64,000 nucleotides of DNA from Chelatococcus caeni (GTDB lineage Bacteria > Pseudomonadota > Alphaproteobacteria > Rhizobiales > Beijerinckiaceae). The notes beneath the pieces were generated by a model, which worked only from the letters and a program-made list of their open reading frames with translations, had not been told where the DNA came from and searched no databases. Positions 32,538 to 41,846 of the stretch are shown piece after piece. Location: contig NZ_JACIEN010000001.1 in the NCBI RefSeq assembly GCF_014196925.1, positions 744,001 through 808,000 of the forward strand. The letters are read 5' to 3'. The translations under genes and the position numbers were made by a program. Within the stretch, counting starts at the first letter, position 1, and every line of letters begins with the position of its first letter.

Positions 32538-33071
32538 TCATTTCTCGGCTGGTCCACCGCGGCTGGTCAGAAGTGCCCTCAGCCGTGGCACGTAAGGTCT
32601 GACGGTATCGGCGAAGGGAGCGCCCTCGAGGCGCATCGCCCACAGCGCGCGGATCTGCTCGTCGACAGCGTCGAGCGCCTCCTTCTTCTGCAGCGGGTCG
32701 AGCTCCTTCATGGCCTTGATGCCTTCCCTGGCGCCGGAGAGCATCGCCTCAACCTCCGCGCGGGGGATCGCGGCGACAAAACCCCGGATGGTTTCTCCGA
32801 GGGCGACCTTCCAGCGCTCGCGCGAGAAGCCGGCCCCGGCGATCAGCCCCCCGGCGGCGGCGTCCTCGTCGAACCACTCGTCGGCAATCTCCTCGTCATA
32901 GGCGAAATCGCCGAACTGCGGCTTCAGCCGCTCGATGAGGTCGACCACCGCAGCGGCATCGCGGCTCGACAGCGCATAGGCCGGTCCGGTCCACCACCGC
33001 ATGCCGACGAGAACGGCGGCGGCGAGCGCGACGCCGCACAGCAGCTGCAGCCCACTGCGCAGTTCAGTCAT
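32538..33071 (-). CDS. Hypothetical membrane-anchored or exported protein (177 aa)
   Basis: The ATG at 33071 gives MTELRSGLQLLCGVALAAAV, an uncleaved anchor or signal helix, then a helical soluble domain (DAAAVVDLIERLKPQFGDFA ... LDPLQKKEALDAVDEQIRAL). The start overlaps the end of the lipoprotein gene upstream, so the two are probably coupled. No family recognised. Third gene of a possible unit headed by the autotransporter. Confidence 0.65.
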   Translation of the reverse strand: MTELRSGLQLLCGVALAAAVLVGMRWWTGPAYALSSRDAAAVVDLIERLKPQFGDFAYDEEIADEWFDEDAAAGGLIAGAGFSRERWKVALGETIRGFVAAIPRAEVEAMLSGAREGIKAMKELDPLQKKEALDAVDEQIRALWAMRLEGAPFADTVRPYVPRLRALLTSRGGPAEK

Positions 33072-33429
33072 AGCAATCCGCCATCGTCGCGCGCGCCTGC
33101 CGGCCGGCATGGCTCTGGATGAGGGAGCCGCCGGTCGAGGCGGCCTGTGCTGCGATCATGCCGCCCCGCCCGCCGAAGCCGCCGAAACCGCCGACGAGCG
33201 ACAGGGCGCTGCCGATCACCGCAGCGCCGGTCTGGGCCTCGGCGGCCTTGTTGGCCGCCTCCATGCAGGCCCGCTCGATCTCGGCGGCGTTGCGCTTGCC
33301 GCGCCGGGGCGTTTCCGCCGGCGCGGAAGCGGCGACGCGGGCGCCTGCGGGAACACCGGCATCGGGCGTCGAGGTCTGGTTGCAGGCTCCGACCAGGAGG
33401 CAGCAGAACAGGAGAAGCAGTCGCTTCAT
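33064..33429 (-). CDS. Small lipoprotein (121 aa)
   Basis: MKRLLLLFCCLLVGACNQTS contains a lipobox (LVGAC, Cys 16). The mature part has a short basic helix with a Cys (AAEIERACMEAANKAAEAQT) and a glycine-rich hydrophobic stretch (LSLVGGFGGFGGRGGMIAAQ), ending MADCYD; two Cys may form a disulfide. The glycine-rich helix resembles a glycine-zipper. GGAG lies before the ATG at 33429. It directly follows the autotransporter gene on the same strand and may assist its surface display; that is inference. Confidence 0.72.
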   Translation of the reverse strand: MKRLLLLFCCLLVGACNQTSTPDAGVPAGARVAASAPAETPRRGKRNAAEIERACMEAANKAAEAQTGAAVIGSALSLVGGFGGFGGRGGMIAAQAASTGGSLIQSHAGRQARATMADCYD

Positions 33430-33459
33430 GGTCACTCCGGGCAATGTTGCTTGTAGGGG

Positions 33460-35616
33460 TCAGAAGGAGGTCTGGAAGCGCACGGCGCCCGACAGGGTCG
33501 CGTCGTAGCCGCGCGTGGCGGCATGCACCGCAAGCGACAGCTGCGCCCGTTCGCCGATCTTCTGGTCGAGGTCCGCGCCCACGCGCACCCAGGTCTCGCG
33601 CGTCGTGCCACCGCCGTAGTCGAAGCCGTAGAGGCCGAGCACCTGGCCCCTGGCCCGCGTCGCGTCGCCCGTGCCGTGCACCAGCTCGAGCGAGCCGCCG
33701 AGCGTTGTCGTCGCTCCGAGCGCCGTGCGCGCCGGGACGCCGAGGCGTCCCTCGCCGGTGACGAGCGTCTGGGCGTCGAAGCGTGCCGGGAAGGAGCCGA
33801 AGGTCTCGGTATAGCCGTCGACGACGGTGCGCCCGACGGCGAGCGAGACGAAGGGATTGATCGTGGTGGCCCCCAGCGTCAGGGCGTTCTGCCAGTCCGC
33901 CCGCAGCCGCAAGACGCCCGCGCGCACGCTGGTGTCGCCCTGCGAGGTGGTGAGCGAGCCGCCGTTCGTGTAGCTGCGGCGGATGTCGGCGTCCCAGCCG
34001 CCATAGAGGCCGGTGAGCGACAGGAGGATGGGGATGCCCTGGGGCCGCCAGTCGATCTCGCCGATCACGTACTGGCCGTCGAGCTTGCTGCTGCCGCCGG
34101 TCATCAGGTCCTGGCGGGCGTGGCTCGTGCCGAGGCCGAGCCCGACGCGGACCTGGCCCTGGAAGAGATCGGCGCAGAGCCCCGCCTCGGCGAGCCCGCC
34201 GGTGGCGTCGCGGCCGTTGCCGTAATGGGCGAGGTCGCCGTTGACCCAGAAGCAGGTGCCGCCGGGCAGGGTCGGATAGTCCATCAGCGGCCGGTGGTGG
34301 CTGCCGTTCATGGGGAGCCAGGCGAGATTCTGGCCGATGCGGGAGAGCTGGGCGGCGCCGTAGAGCGTGCGGTTGTATTCGAGGACATTCATCAGGCCGG
34401 TGCCAACGCCGCTCACCCGTGCGATGTATGCGTGCGCTGCGCCGGGATCGTCTGGATCCTCCATCTGGCCGACGACGACGCTGCCGTCGTCGGATACGCC
34501 GTTCGCCTCCGTCAGGACCATGGAGCCGACGCCTACCCCGTTCGATGATAACCAGTCGGCGACGGACACCATGCCGGTGGTCTCGGTCCAGCGGAAGGCT
34601 TGGGAGAAGCTCGTTCCCGGTGCGTCGGACCATCCGACCACCACCGCCCCGTCACCGGAAACGGCCGTCGCCTGGCTCGAGGGGCCGCCGAGCGTGCCGA
34701 GGTCCTGCATCTGCGGATTGCCGGACACGCCTCCGGTTCCCCCTTCCACCCACCGGAAGGCATGGCTGTGCCATGACGTGCTCAGGGAGGAATACCCGAC
34801 CACCACGCGCCCGTCGCGCGACACGGCGGTGGCCTCGGCGAAGGTGCCGCCCAGCGTTCCAAGGTCCTCGGGCGTCGCCGTACCGACCGTCGTGACCTCG
34901 CTCAGGTCCCAGCGCAAGGCGCGCCGGGACGCACCGCTGCCCGGGTCCACCCCCCAGCCGACGGCAAAGATACCATTGCCGGATATGGCGGTGGCGGATG
35001 CCGCCCTCTCGGGATCGAGCCCTTCGAGCCGGAACATTTGCGGGTTACCGACGACACCGGTGGTCGCACCCTCGACCCACACGAAAGCGTGCGGCAGCGC
35101 TCCGGTGTCGAGCCGCGTCGAATAGCCGACGATCCGCCTTCCGTCGTCGGAAATTCCGAGACCTGCACTCATGCCCGGATCAGCGAAGCCGTTGAGGGTG
35201 CCGAGGCTCTGCATGCCGTCGAAGGCCGTCCAGCGGAACGCCAGTTCCCGCCCGTCGGCGTCGACCGAGGCGCCGGTCGCTACGCCGCCGTCGGATACGT
35301 CATTCGCACGGGCGTGGCCTCCGCCGAGATCGCCGAGGTCCGTGACCGCCCCCGTGATGCGATCGTAGAGCAGCGCCCGGGCCCGCCCGTCTACATCGTC
35401 GCCCCTTCCCGCCACATAGGAGCCATTGCCGCTGATCGCGAATGCATTCTGCCAGGCTCCAACCGAAAAATCCGGAAGCGCGCCGAACGTCCCCTCGGCG
35501 CGCGCCTGCGACACGGCCGAGAGCGCCGTCGTCGCAAGGCACAGGATGGCGAGGCGCCGTATGCCGCCGCGCGGGAGACGGCCTTTGCGGATTGCGGCTG
35601 TGGGGCTGGACTGCAT
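33460..35616 (-). CDS. HAF-repeat autotransporter (type V secreted protein)
   Basis: 718 residues. A long signal peptide (LAILCLATTALSAVSQARAE) precedes a passenger of about 380 residues built from HAF repeats: DLGDLGGGHARANDVSDGG, SLGTLNGFADPGMSAGLGI, DLGTLGGTFAEATAVSRDG and DLGTLGGPSSQATAVSGDG, each followed by a VVVG-type strand and an AFRW motif, suggesting a beta-propeller. From about residue 440 the C-terminal half is the autotransporter barrel, ending in VRFQTSF with the expected terminal Phe. The passenger probably stays on the cell surface. The frameshifted barrel at 2281-2681 is a distant relative. Confidence 0.88.
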   Translation of the reverse strand: MQSSPTAAIRKGRLPRGGIRRLAILCLATTALSAVSQARAEGTFGALPDFSVGAWQNAFAISGNGSYVAGRGDDVDGRARALLYDRITGAVTDLGDLGGGHARANDVSDGGVATGASVDADGRELAFRWTAFDGMQSLGTLNGFADPGMSAGLGISDDGRRIVGYSTRLDTGALPHAFVWVEGATTGVVGNPQMFRLEGLDPERAASATAISGNGIFAVGWGVDPGSGASRRALRWDLSEVTTVGTATPEDLGTLGGTFAEATAVSRDGRVVVGYSSLSTSWHSHAFRWVEGGTGGVSGNPQMQDLGTLGGPSSQATAVSGDGAVVVGWSDAPGTSFSQAFRWTETTGMVSVADWLSSNGVGVGSMVLTEANGVSDDGSVVVGQMEDPDDPGAAHAYIARVSGVGTGLMNVLEYNRTLYGAAQLSRIGQNLAWLPMNGSHHRPLMDYPTLPGGTCFWVNGDLAHYGNGRDATGGLAEAGLCADLFQGQVRVGLGLGTSHARQDLMTGGSSKLDGQYVIGEIDWRPQGIPILLSLTGLYGGWDADIRRSYTNGGSLTTSQGDTSVRAGVLRLRADWQNALTLGATTINPFVSLAVGRTVVDGYTETFGSFPARFDAQTLVTGEGRLGVPARTALGATTTLGGSLELVHGTGDATRARGQVLGLYGFDYGGGTTRETWVRVGADLDQKIGERAQLSLAVHAATRGYDATLSGAVRFQTSF

Positions 35617-35829
35617 GAACGAACGCTCCGTCGGACTGGCAAGGGGATGCCGTGCCGGCCGCCGTGCGGCGCCGGACCGGGGAAGGTCGCTCGGAACGGA
35701 TCGGGCTGCCGCCCTGCGATGCGGGGCATCGTCAGGGGCGTCCGCTGCCGGGCAACGTCGTGACAGTGATAGTTGTTCTGCGTCTGTGCCCCGACACCCG
35801 GTGACAGGACGTGTGACACGGAAGGGAAG

Positions 35830-36792
35830 TCAGCCGGTCGCGAGAAGCCCCGCCCGCGCCTCCGACGGCGTCATGCCGAAGCGGCGGCGAAAGGCGCGGA
35901 TGAAATAGGAGATGTTGTTGAAGCCCGCGTCATAGGCGATGACATTGATCAACCGGCCGGAGGTGCGCGGATCCGTCAGCTCCCGGTAGGCTCGCGCCAG
36001 ACGCTGGCCGAGCACATAGTCGGTGAAGCTCTCGTCCGCGCTCTGGAACAGGCTGCGGATGTAGCGGGGGGTCACCCTGTGGGCTGCGGCTACGATCTCG
36101 AGCGAAACCTCCTCGCGGCGCGCCAGCCGGTCGCGGATGTCCTTCTTGACGGCGGCGAGCCGGGCGCCGCGCACCCCGCGCCGCTGCGCGACGACGCGCA
36201 CGTCGCCCGCCGCCCCGAGCGCCATCAGGGCGAGATCGCGCAGATGGCTGCCGGCAATGCCCGGAAGATCCTCGGACCACTGGGTGGGGTCGTCCATCAG
36301 GCCCCGGACATAGCCGGCGAGCAGCGACAGGACCGGAACCTCGGCGCGCCGGATGACGCGCCGCGCCGCCAGAGCCTCGAGGTCGAGGTCGAAGGCGGCC
36401 AGCCCGGCGACCGGCATGGTGAGGATCGCGGCCGAATAATGCTGCGGCACATGGCAGACGACGGGGCGGTCGGCCATCCACACATGCCCGTCGCCCGGCA
36501 TGCAGAGATGCTCCTGCTCCGAGCGCTCGCCGATGCCCACGAGCGCGTCCGGCGAAATGCACAGGACGAGATGGTCCTGCCCATCGCGAATGTGCGAGGT
36601 CGTGCGCACCGTGCGGCTCGCCGAGCCGGCGATGAGGGCGACGGAGAGGTTCGGCAGCCGCCGCGTCTTGAAGGTGAAGTGAAAGGCGCTGTCTGGCGCG
36701 GGATCGACATCCATGCCGACGAGCTGGGCATAGGCATCCCGGATGCCGTTCCGGGTGTATTCCTGGAACTGCTGCGAAGAATAGTGCTGCAT
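35830..36792 (-). CDS. AraC-family transcriptional regulator
   Basis: 320 residues. The C-terminal 100 residues hold two helix-turn-helix motifs: VSLEIVAAAHRVTPRYIRSL and the signature NVIAYDAGFNNISYFIRAFR with RRFGMTPSEARA. The N-terminal AraC-binding-like domain includes HLVLCISPDALVGIGERSEQ. Two direct repeats of GCGCATAA 20 bp apart lie about 95-120 bases upstream of the ATG. It lies upstream of the autotransporter on the same strand; control of that gene is possible. Confidence 0.88.
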   Translation of the reverse strand: MQHYSSQQFQEYTRNGIRDAYAQLVGMDVDPAPDSAFHFTFKTRRLPNLSVALIAGSASRTVRTTSHIRDGQDHLVLCISPDALVGIGERSEQEHLCMPGDGHVWMADRPVVCHVPQHYSAAILTMPVAGLAAFDLDLEALAARRVIRRAEVPVLSLLAGYVRGLMDDPTQWSEDLPGIAGSHLRDLALMALGAAGDVRVVAQRRGVRGARLAAVKKDIRDRLARREEVSLEIVAAAHRVTPRYIRSLFQSADESFTDYVLGQRLARAYRELTDPRTSGRLINVIAYDAGFNNISYFIRAFRRRFGMTPSEARAGLLATG

Positions 36793-36883
36793 CTCGGTCG
36801 CCGGCGAGTCGGATAGGCATAGGTCCGTGGGTGAGACCGGAAGCTAGACGGCGGTTTTCGCGGCGTGCAACCGCTCGTCGGGT

Positions 36884-36912
36884 GCGCATAATCTTTTGCT
36901 GGCGCGCATAAC
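36884..36912. promoter_or_regulatory. Two direct GCGCATAA repeats, AraC-site-like
   Basis: GCGCATAAT (36884-36892) and GCGCATAAC (36904-36912) are spaced exactly 20 bp start to start, two helical turns, as expected for tandem AraC subunits. They lie between the two AraC-family genes, upstream of the one at 35830-36792. Confidence 0.5.
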
Positions 36913-36935
36913 TGGTCAGAGACGGCCAGCCGATC

Positions 36936-37907
36936 TCAGTCGGCGCTGCGGGTCCGGCGATGGCGACCGGGAGAGACGCCGAAGCGGCGGCGGTAGGCGG
37001 TGACGAAATTCGACAGCTGCCGATAGCCGAGGCTCCAGGCCAGCTGCTTCAGCGGCATGTCGAGCCCCTCCTCAATGGCCCGGCGCGCCGCCCGCAGCCG
37101 CGCCTCCAGGAGATAGTCGAACACCGTCATGCCGAAGAGCTGGCGGAAACCCGAATTGAGCCGCTTGCTCGAAAGCCCGACCTCATCGGCGAGATCATCG
37201 AGCCGCGGTGGCGAGCCGAGGTTCGCCAGGAGCCGCGCCCGGGCCTCGTGCACGCGGCTGATCTCGCGCGGGCTGAGCGTCTCGGGCCGCTGCGAAGTCT
37301 CCGCGAGGGCATCGAGGGAATGGGTCAGCAGCTCCAACGCCTTGGCCTCGCGCCACAGGCCGCCCATGGTACCGCCATAGGCGGGCCTGCTGATCTCCGC
37401 CGCCGTGCGGGCAAGCGATGCTCCGAGAGCCTGCATTCGCGCAACCGGCAGCAGTCCGTTGGCAAGGACAGCGCGGGGCAAGGGTGGAAGACCGTCGCGC
37501 ATGGCGAGATCCTCAAGCGCCTCAGGCGTGAGGATGAGCGTGACCGCCCGCCACGGCTTGCCTGCTGCGAGCCGGTAGGAGATCTTCCGTCCGGCGAGGC
37601 TGACGGCATAGAACCGGCCGTCATCGTTCCAGACCGCATCCTCGTTACCCTCGGCCGTCATCGTGCCGGCGCCGGCCAGCATGGCGCCAAGGACGAGATG
37701 GCCTGCCGGCGCGTCACCGAGCGCCGAGAGCTGAGAAGCATGGCTTACCACGCCCTCGACGCGGTACAGCGCAATTCCCGGGCGAACGATCTCGCGCTGC
37801 AGGAGTCCCGTGAACGGCCCCTCTGCGCACCGCGCAAGGCCGTCCGGATCATAGGTACTCTCGAGGCTCCGCTCCGGCAGATCGAAAACCCATCCAGCCT
37901 CGTCCAT
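36936..37907 (-). CDS. AraC-family transcriptional regulator (second)
   Basis: 323 residues from the ATG at 37907 (MDEAGWVFDLPERSLESTYD); the frame is open to 38021. The C-terminus carries the double HTH: RLDDLADEVGLSSKRLNSGF and LDMPLKQLAWSLGYRQLSNF followed by YRRRFGVSPGRHRR. The N-terminal part (HLVLGAMLAGAGTMTAEGNE) resembles siderophore/PchR-type regulators, which sense iron chelates, but the match is general. It is not close to an uptake gene, so its target is unknown. Confidence 0.85.
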   Translation of the reverse strand: MDEAGWVFDLPERSLESTYDPDGLARCAEGPFTGLLQREIVRPGIALYRVEGVVSHASQLSALGDAPAGHLVLGAMLAGAGTMTAEGNEDAVWNDDGRFYAVSLAGRKISYRLAAGKPWRAVTLILTPEALEDLAMRDGLPPLPRAVLANGLLPVARMQALGASLARTAAEISRPAYGGTMGGLWREAKALELLTHSLDALAETSQRPETLSPREISRVHEARARLLANLGSPPRLDDLADEVGLSSKRLNSGFRQLFGMTVFDYLLEARLRAARRAIEEGLDMPLKQLAWSLGYRQLSNFVTAYRRRFGVSPGRHRRTRSAD

Positions 37908-38336
37908 GCTCAACCCTACGGAAAGCGGCCGCCGCTCTTCCCGCAGCTTTGCCGCTTCACGTGTGGTTCGGCAAGCCGTGCGCTTGTCCGCTTCGCCCGG
38001 GGTGATGACACCGGGCGTCACGCCATGGCCTCAGCAGCATCGCGGCGCATTCCTTGAAACTGAACGTATCTGGTCAAGCCAGTCCTCGATTGCCGAGCCG
38101 TGGATCTGCGCAAGTCCACATATTTGCGTCACATGCAACCGCAAGCTGCCGGCCGGCTGAGGCTGGTCAAGGTTGCGCAGACCGGTCGGCGGCGGATGGC
38201 TTGGTCTTCTCCAGGATTTTCACGGCTCCTTTCTGCTCGAGTTCGTCGGGCGGCGCCGCATTGCTGTGCGTCGATGGCGGACCGATCCACAGCATCGTTT
38301 CCTCCCGGAGCGCTGACGCCGCCGGCTCATTGCCAT
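37908..38336. other. Upstream region of the AraC gene, no gene supported
   Basis: No frame here has both a ribosome site and a protein-like translation. It probably includes the promoter of the AraC gene and further debris. Confidence 0.45.
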
Positions 38337-38446
38337 CCGCGTGGCCGGTGCGAGCCAATCGGATGACGTTCGAGCCAGCGCACCACCGCATCGACGAGCG
38401 AGGTCTGGAAATTGAAGGCCGGCTTGTAGCCTGGGATCAGTCCTCA
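38337..38446 (-). pseudogene. C-terminal fragment of an epimerase-like protein
   Basis: About 35 residues (GLIPGYKPAFNFQTSLVDAV, then VRWLERHPIGSH) read like the last helix of an NAD-dependent epimerase. The rest of the gene is missing, and it abuts the PIN-domain fragment. Confidence 0.4.
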
Positions 38447-38663
38447 CCGAGCCCCTTGAGCACGGCACTGGGTCGAGCGTATGCACCGTGGCGCCATGTT
38501 CCGATGCGACGGCGAGATGCAGCGCATCGCCGGCGCGGAGCCCGAGAGCATGCTGATCGGCGAACTTCGCCGCCGTCCGGAACTGCCCGTCCGTCACGGG
38601 CAGCACGGTAAAGCTCTCGGCGACCAGCTTGTTGAACATGGCGAGCGCGGCTGACGCTGACAT
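38438..38663 (-). pseudogene. VapC-type PIN-domain toxin fragment
   Basis: MSASAALAMFNKLVAESFTV, then ALGLRAGDALHLAVASEHGA and TVHTLD match the second half of VapC toxins, where the GDALHLA segment carries an acidic active-site residue. The N-terminal strand with the first Asp is absent, no antitoxin gene is next to it, and the last residues (VLKGLGED) continue in another frame. A dead toxin remnant. Confidence 0.6.
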
Positions 38664-38704
38664 CTCGGCGCATAACACCTCGAAGGTGCCGGTGCGCGTC
38701 GACG

Positions 38705-39373
38705 TCAGGCAGCGGCGGTCCTGTTCTGGAGCCGGGACACCAGGCGCACGAAGGGCCAGAACATCAGGAAATAGATGATGGCCGCGGCGATGAGCGGCGT
38801 CGGGTTGTAAGTGAGGCCCTGCGCGATCTGCGCCGAACGCAGCAGCTCCTGCAGGGCGACCGCCGAGGCGATCGATGTCTGCTTCACCAGTTCCACGGTG
38901 TTGCTGACGAGATCCGGCAGCACGTTCCGCGTCCCCTGCGGCACCACCACATAGGTCATGCTCTGGCCCCAGGTCAGGCCCGTCGAGCGCGCGGCCTCTC
39001 GCTGCCCGCGCGGCACCGACTCGAGACCGGCGCGGAAGATCTCGGCGAAATAGCTCGAACCGTTCAGTGTGAGCGCAAGGACGGCGGCGGAAAACTCGCC
39101 AAGCTGGAGGCCGAGGAACGGCAGGCCGTAGAAGATGAAAATGAGCAGGACGAGCGGCGGGATGGCCCGCATGACGTCGACATAGGCCACGATGATGCCG
39201 CGCAGGACAGGGCTTCTCGCTTCCTGCGCCAGGGCGACCAGCAGCCCGCAGAGCACCGCGAGCGGCACCGCGACGAGAGCCAGCGTGGCCGTCAGCCACA
39301 GACCCTCGGCGAGAAGCGGCCAGACTTCCCGCAGGATGTCGAAGTTGAGGAAGGTGGTCGTGAAATCGCGCAT
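38705..39373 (-). CDS. Amino-acid-type ABC permease (second permease of the ureide importer)
   Basis: 222 residues, HisM/GltK type: PLLAEGLWLTATLALVAVPL, an EAA loop EAARSTGLTWGQSMTYVVVP and a C-terminal VRLVSRLQNRTAAA. The ATG at 39373 overlaps the previous permease's stop by one base. The much longer frame running to 40645 is out of phase with the genes it crosses. Confidence 0.9.
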   Translation of the reverse strand: MRDFTTTFLNFDILREVWPLLAEGLWLTATLALVAVPLAVLCGLLVALAQEARSPVLRGIIVAYVDVMRAIPPLVLLIFIFYGLPFLGLQLGEFSAAVLALTLNGSSYFAEIFRAGLESVPRGQREAARSTGLTWGQSMTYVVVPQGTRNVLPDLVSNTVELVKQTSIASAVALQELLRSAQIAQGLTYNPTPLIAAAIIYFLMFWPFVRLVSRLQNRTAAA

Positions 39374-40047
39374 CAGTGCCTCGGGTGTCCGTAGGCCCGC
39401 TCCAGCCAACGTGTGAAGCGCACGAAGGGGAGGAAGAGAGCGAGGAACAGCATGGCGCCGACGGTCAGCGCCGTCGGATTGGCGACGTTCGACTGGATGG
39501 AGGAGGTGACGTTGAGAAGCTCGGGCACCGCGACGACGGAGCCGAGCGTGGTGCCCTTGCTGATGCCGATGGCACGATTTGTGAGGGGCGGGATGCCGAG
39601 CCGGATCGCCTGCGGCAGCACGACATAGGCCAGCGTCTGGTTGAAGCCGAGCCCCGTCGAGCGGCCGGCTTCCCACTGCCCCTTCGGTACCGAGGTGATG
39701 CCGGCCCAGAAGATTTCCTCGGCGAAGGCTGAGAGCACCATCGACAGCGCCACCACCGTCGCCGTGAAGGGCGACAGCACGAGGCCCGAGAAGGGCAACG
39801 CGAAATAGGCGAGGATGATGAGGACAAGCTGCGGGATGGAGCGGAAGAGGTCGATGTAGAAGATGATCAGCGCGTTGAGGGGGCGGATGCCGTAGAGCCG
39901 CAGCACCGCGAGCAGGAGGCCAAGCGGGATGCCGATGGCGACCGTCAGGATCGACATCTCGACGGTGATCAGGAAGCCGTGGAGGATGTCCGGCCAATAG
40001 CCCGAGAGGCGCGAGAAATCGAAGAAGTAGCGGATGATCTCGTCCAT
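39373..40047 (-). CDS. Amino-acid-type ABC permease (first permease of the ureide importer)
   Basis: 224 residues: [40 protein letters not shown] and the EAA loop [20 protein letters not shown]. It lies seven bases after the ATPase gene. It and the following permease form the heterodimeric channel of a polar-amino-acid type importer. Confidence 0.9.
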   Translation of the reverse strand: MDEIIRYFFDFSRLSGYWPDILHGFLITVEMSILTVAIGIPLGLLLAVLRLYGIRPLNALIIFYIDLFRSIPQLVLIILAYFALPFSGLVLSPFTATVVALSMVLSAFAEEIFWAGITSVPKGQWEAGRSTGLGFNQTLAYVVLPQAIRLGIPPLTNRAIGISKGTTLGSVVAVPELLNVTSSIQSNVANPTALTVGAMLFLALFLPFVRFTRWLERAYGHPRH

Positions 40048-40053
40048 CGCCCG

Positions 40054-40818
40054 TCACGTCCTGGTGCGGTTGACGAAATCGCGGATGCGCTGGTGGCGCG
40101 GCTCGACCAGGATTTCGTGCGGCGTGCCGACATCGAGCACCTTGCCCTCGTCCATGAACACGACACGGTCCGCCACCTCGCGGGCGAACTGCATTTCGTG
40201 CGTCACGACGATCATCGTCATGCCGAGCTGCTTGGTACGCATCATCACGTTGAGCACCTCGCCGACAAGCTCGGGATCGAGCGCGGAGGTCGGCTCGTCG
40301 AAGAGCATCACCTGCGGTTCGAGCGCCATCGCCCGCGCGATGCCCACCCGCTGCTGCTGGCCGCCGGAGAGCTGGGCGGGATAGGCGTCCGCCCTGTGGG
40401 CGAGGCCGACGAGATCGAGGTGGTGCCGGGCCTTCTCCTCCGCCGCAGCCTTGGACAGGCCCGCCACCTTGCGCATGGCGAGGGTGACGTTCCCGAGCGC
40501 GGTCATGTGCGGATAGAGGTTGATGCCCTGGAAGACCATGCCGATGCGCCGGCGCAGGGCATTGAGGTCGACCTTGCGGCCGGTGATCTCCTGTCCGCCG
40601 ACGGTGATGCGCCCGCCCGTCGGCTCCTCCAGCCGGTTGATGCACCTGAGGCAGGTGCTCTTGCCCGAGCCGGACGAGCCGACGATGACGACGGCTTCGC
40701 CGGCGGCCACGGCAAGGTCGATGCCTTTGAGGACCTCCACGTTGCCGAAGGACTTGCGCAGGTCCTTAATGACCACGATGTCGCGGGCGGCATCGGTTCC
40801 GTTTGCTGTGGCCGTCAT
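40054..40818 (-). CDS. Amino-acid-type ABC transporter ATPase
   Basis: 254 residues with Walker [12 protein letters not shown]-loop [10 protein letters not shown], signature LSGGQQQRV, Walker [15 protein letters not shown] and [10 protein letters not shown]. It sits 12 bases after the binding-protein gene, completing a binding protein, ATPase, permease, permease operon. Confidence 0.92.
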   Translation of the reverse strand: MTATANGTDAARDIVVIKDLRKSFGNVEVLKGIDLAVAAGEAVVIVGSSGSGKSTCLRCINRLEEPTGGRITVGGQEITGRKVDLNALRRRIGMVFQGINLYPHMTALGNVTLAMRKVAGLSKAAAEEKARHHLDLVGLAHRADAYPAQLSGGQQQRVGIARAMALEPQVMLFDEPTSALDPELVGEVLNVMMRTKQLGMTMIVVTHEMQFAREVADRVVFMDEGKVLDVGTPHEILVEPRHQRIRDFVNRTRT

Positions 40819-40830
40819 GTCATCCCGCCG

Positions 40831-41700
40831 TCAGTTGCAGACCGCTTTGTGCTCGGTGGGGTCATAGCCCTCGAAGTCGGGCGCCCCGTAGCCGGGAAAC
40901 GCGACCGTGGCGGACGATTCCGTTTCGGGCTTCACGCCGAACCACTTCTCGTGGATCGCGGCGAGCGTGCCGTCCTGCTTGAGGCACTCGATGGCCTCGT
41001 CGATCTTGTTGCGGAAGGCGACGTCATCCTTGCGGAAGGCGAGGCCGAAGTTGCGGCCGGTCGACAATACGAACGGCACCTCGGCGTGCGGCGTCTGGGT
41101 GGCGATGTAGCGCGAGACCGGCGCATCGGCGAGATTGGCGAAGGCGCGGCCGATCATCACCGCCTGCACTGCATCCGCGTTCTTGTTGTAGCGCTGGATC
41201 GTGAAGCCGTACTTGGCCTCGTTGTCGCTCGCCCACTTGTCGGAGACCGAGCCGTTGTTGACGGTGATCGCCTTGCCCTTCAGGTCCTCGGGCCCGGAGA
41301 CGGTGTTGCCCTTCTCGACGAGGAAGCCAATGCCGGTCGGCATGTAGGGTTCGCTGAACAGCATCTGCTCGGCGCGTTCCTTGGTGATGTTCGTCGGCGC
41401 GGCGATCAGCTCGTAGCGCTTGGAGAAGAGGCCGGCGAAGATCGCCGAATAGTTGACGTCGACGACCTCGACGCCCGGCCGGCCCAGCTTCTCGGCGATG
41501 GCTGTGGCGAAGTCATAGGCAAAGCCTGTCACCTCGCCGCTCGGCTTCTTGAAGGCGAAGGGCGCGAAGCCGACGTCGAGCGCGACCTTCAGCTTCTGAT
41601 CCTGCGGGTGGTCGGCATCCTGCGCGGCGGCGGGCACGGCCGCGGCGAGCGCAAGACCGCAGAGTGCGGCGCGAAACATCCGCAACGTTGGCTTCTTCAT
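40831..41700 (-). CDS. Periplasmic binding protein, family 3, of the ureide-linked importer
   Basis: 289 residues; the ATG at 41700 has AGGAG upstream and begins a signal peptide (FRAALCGLALAAAVPAAAQ). Family features: VALDVGFAPFAFKKPSGEVT, YELIAAPTNITKERAEQMLF and the C-terminal IHEKWFGV. Two Cys in the mature protein (ECLKQ near the end and AVCN at the C-terminus) may form a disulfide. Located opposite the catabolic operon across lysR, suggesting a linked substrate. Confidence 0.9.
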   Translation of the reverse strand: MKKPTLRMFRAALCGLALAAAVPAAAQDADHPQDQKLKVALDVGFAPFAFKKPSGEVTGFAYDFATAIAEKLGRPGVEVVDVNYSAIFAGLFSKRYELIAAPTNITKERAEQMLFSEPYMPTGIGFLVEKGNTVSGPEDLKGKAITVNNGSVSDKWASDNEAKYGFTIQRYNKNADAVQAVMIGRAFANLADAPVSRYIATQTPHAEVPFVLSTGRNFGLAFRKDDVAFRNKIDEAIECLKQDGTLAAIHEKWFGVKPETESSATVAFPGYGAPDFEGYDPTEHKAVCN

Positions 41701-41831
41701 TCCTGGCTCCTCTGAGAGTGTCCCGACAAGCAAAGGGCAGGCCATTCGAGGGCGTGCCTCACAGTGCCGGTATGGCTCGAAGCGTATCAGTGACAAGCCA
41801 TGAGGTGGTTATGATAATTCGTCGCCAGGAC

Positions 41832-41846
41832 ATAACGTCATGTTAA
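41832..41846. promoter_or_regulatory. Putative LysR box upstream of the importer operon
   Basis: ATAAC-gtcat-GTTAA contains the T-N11-A pattern with TAAC/GTTA arms and overlaps the lysR stop codon, about 133 bases before the binding-protein ATG. The same arms and spacing occur at 42780-42794. Confidence 0.55.

Noticed and set aside
38705-40645. 646-residue frame over three importer genes
   Set aside because: Only its last 222 residues are a permease; the rest is the wrong phase of the ATPase and other permease genes.
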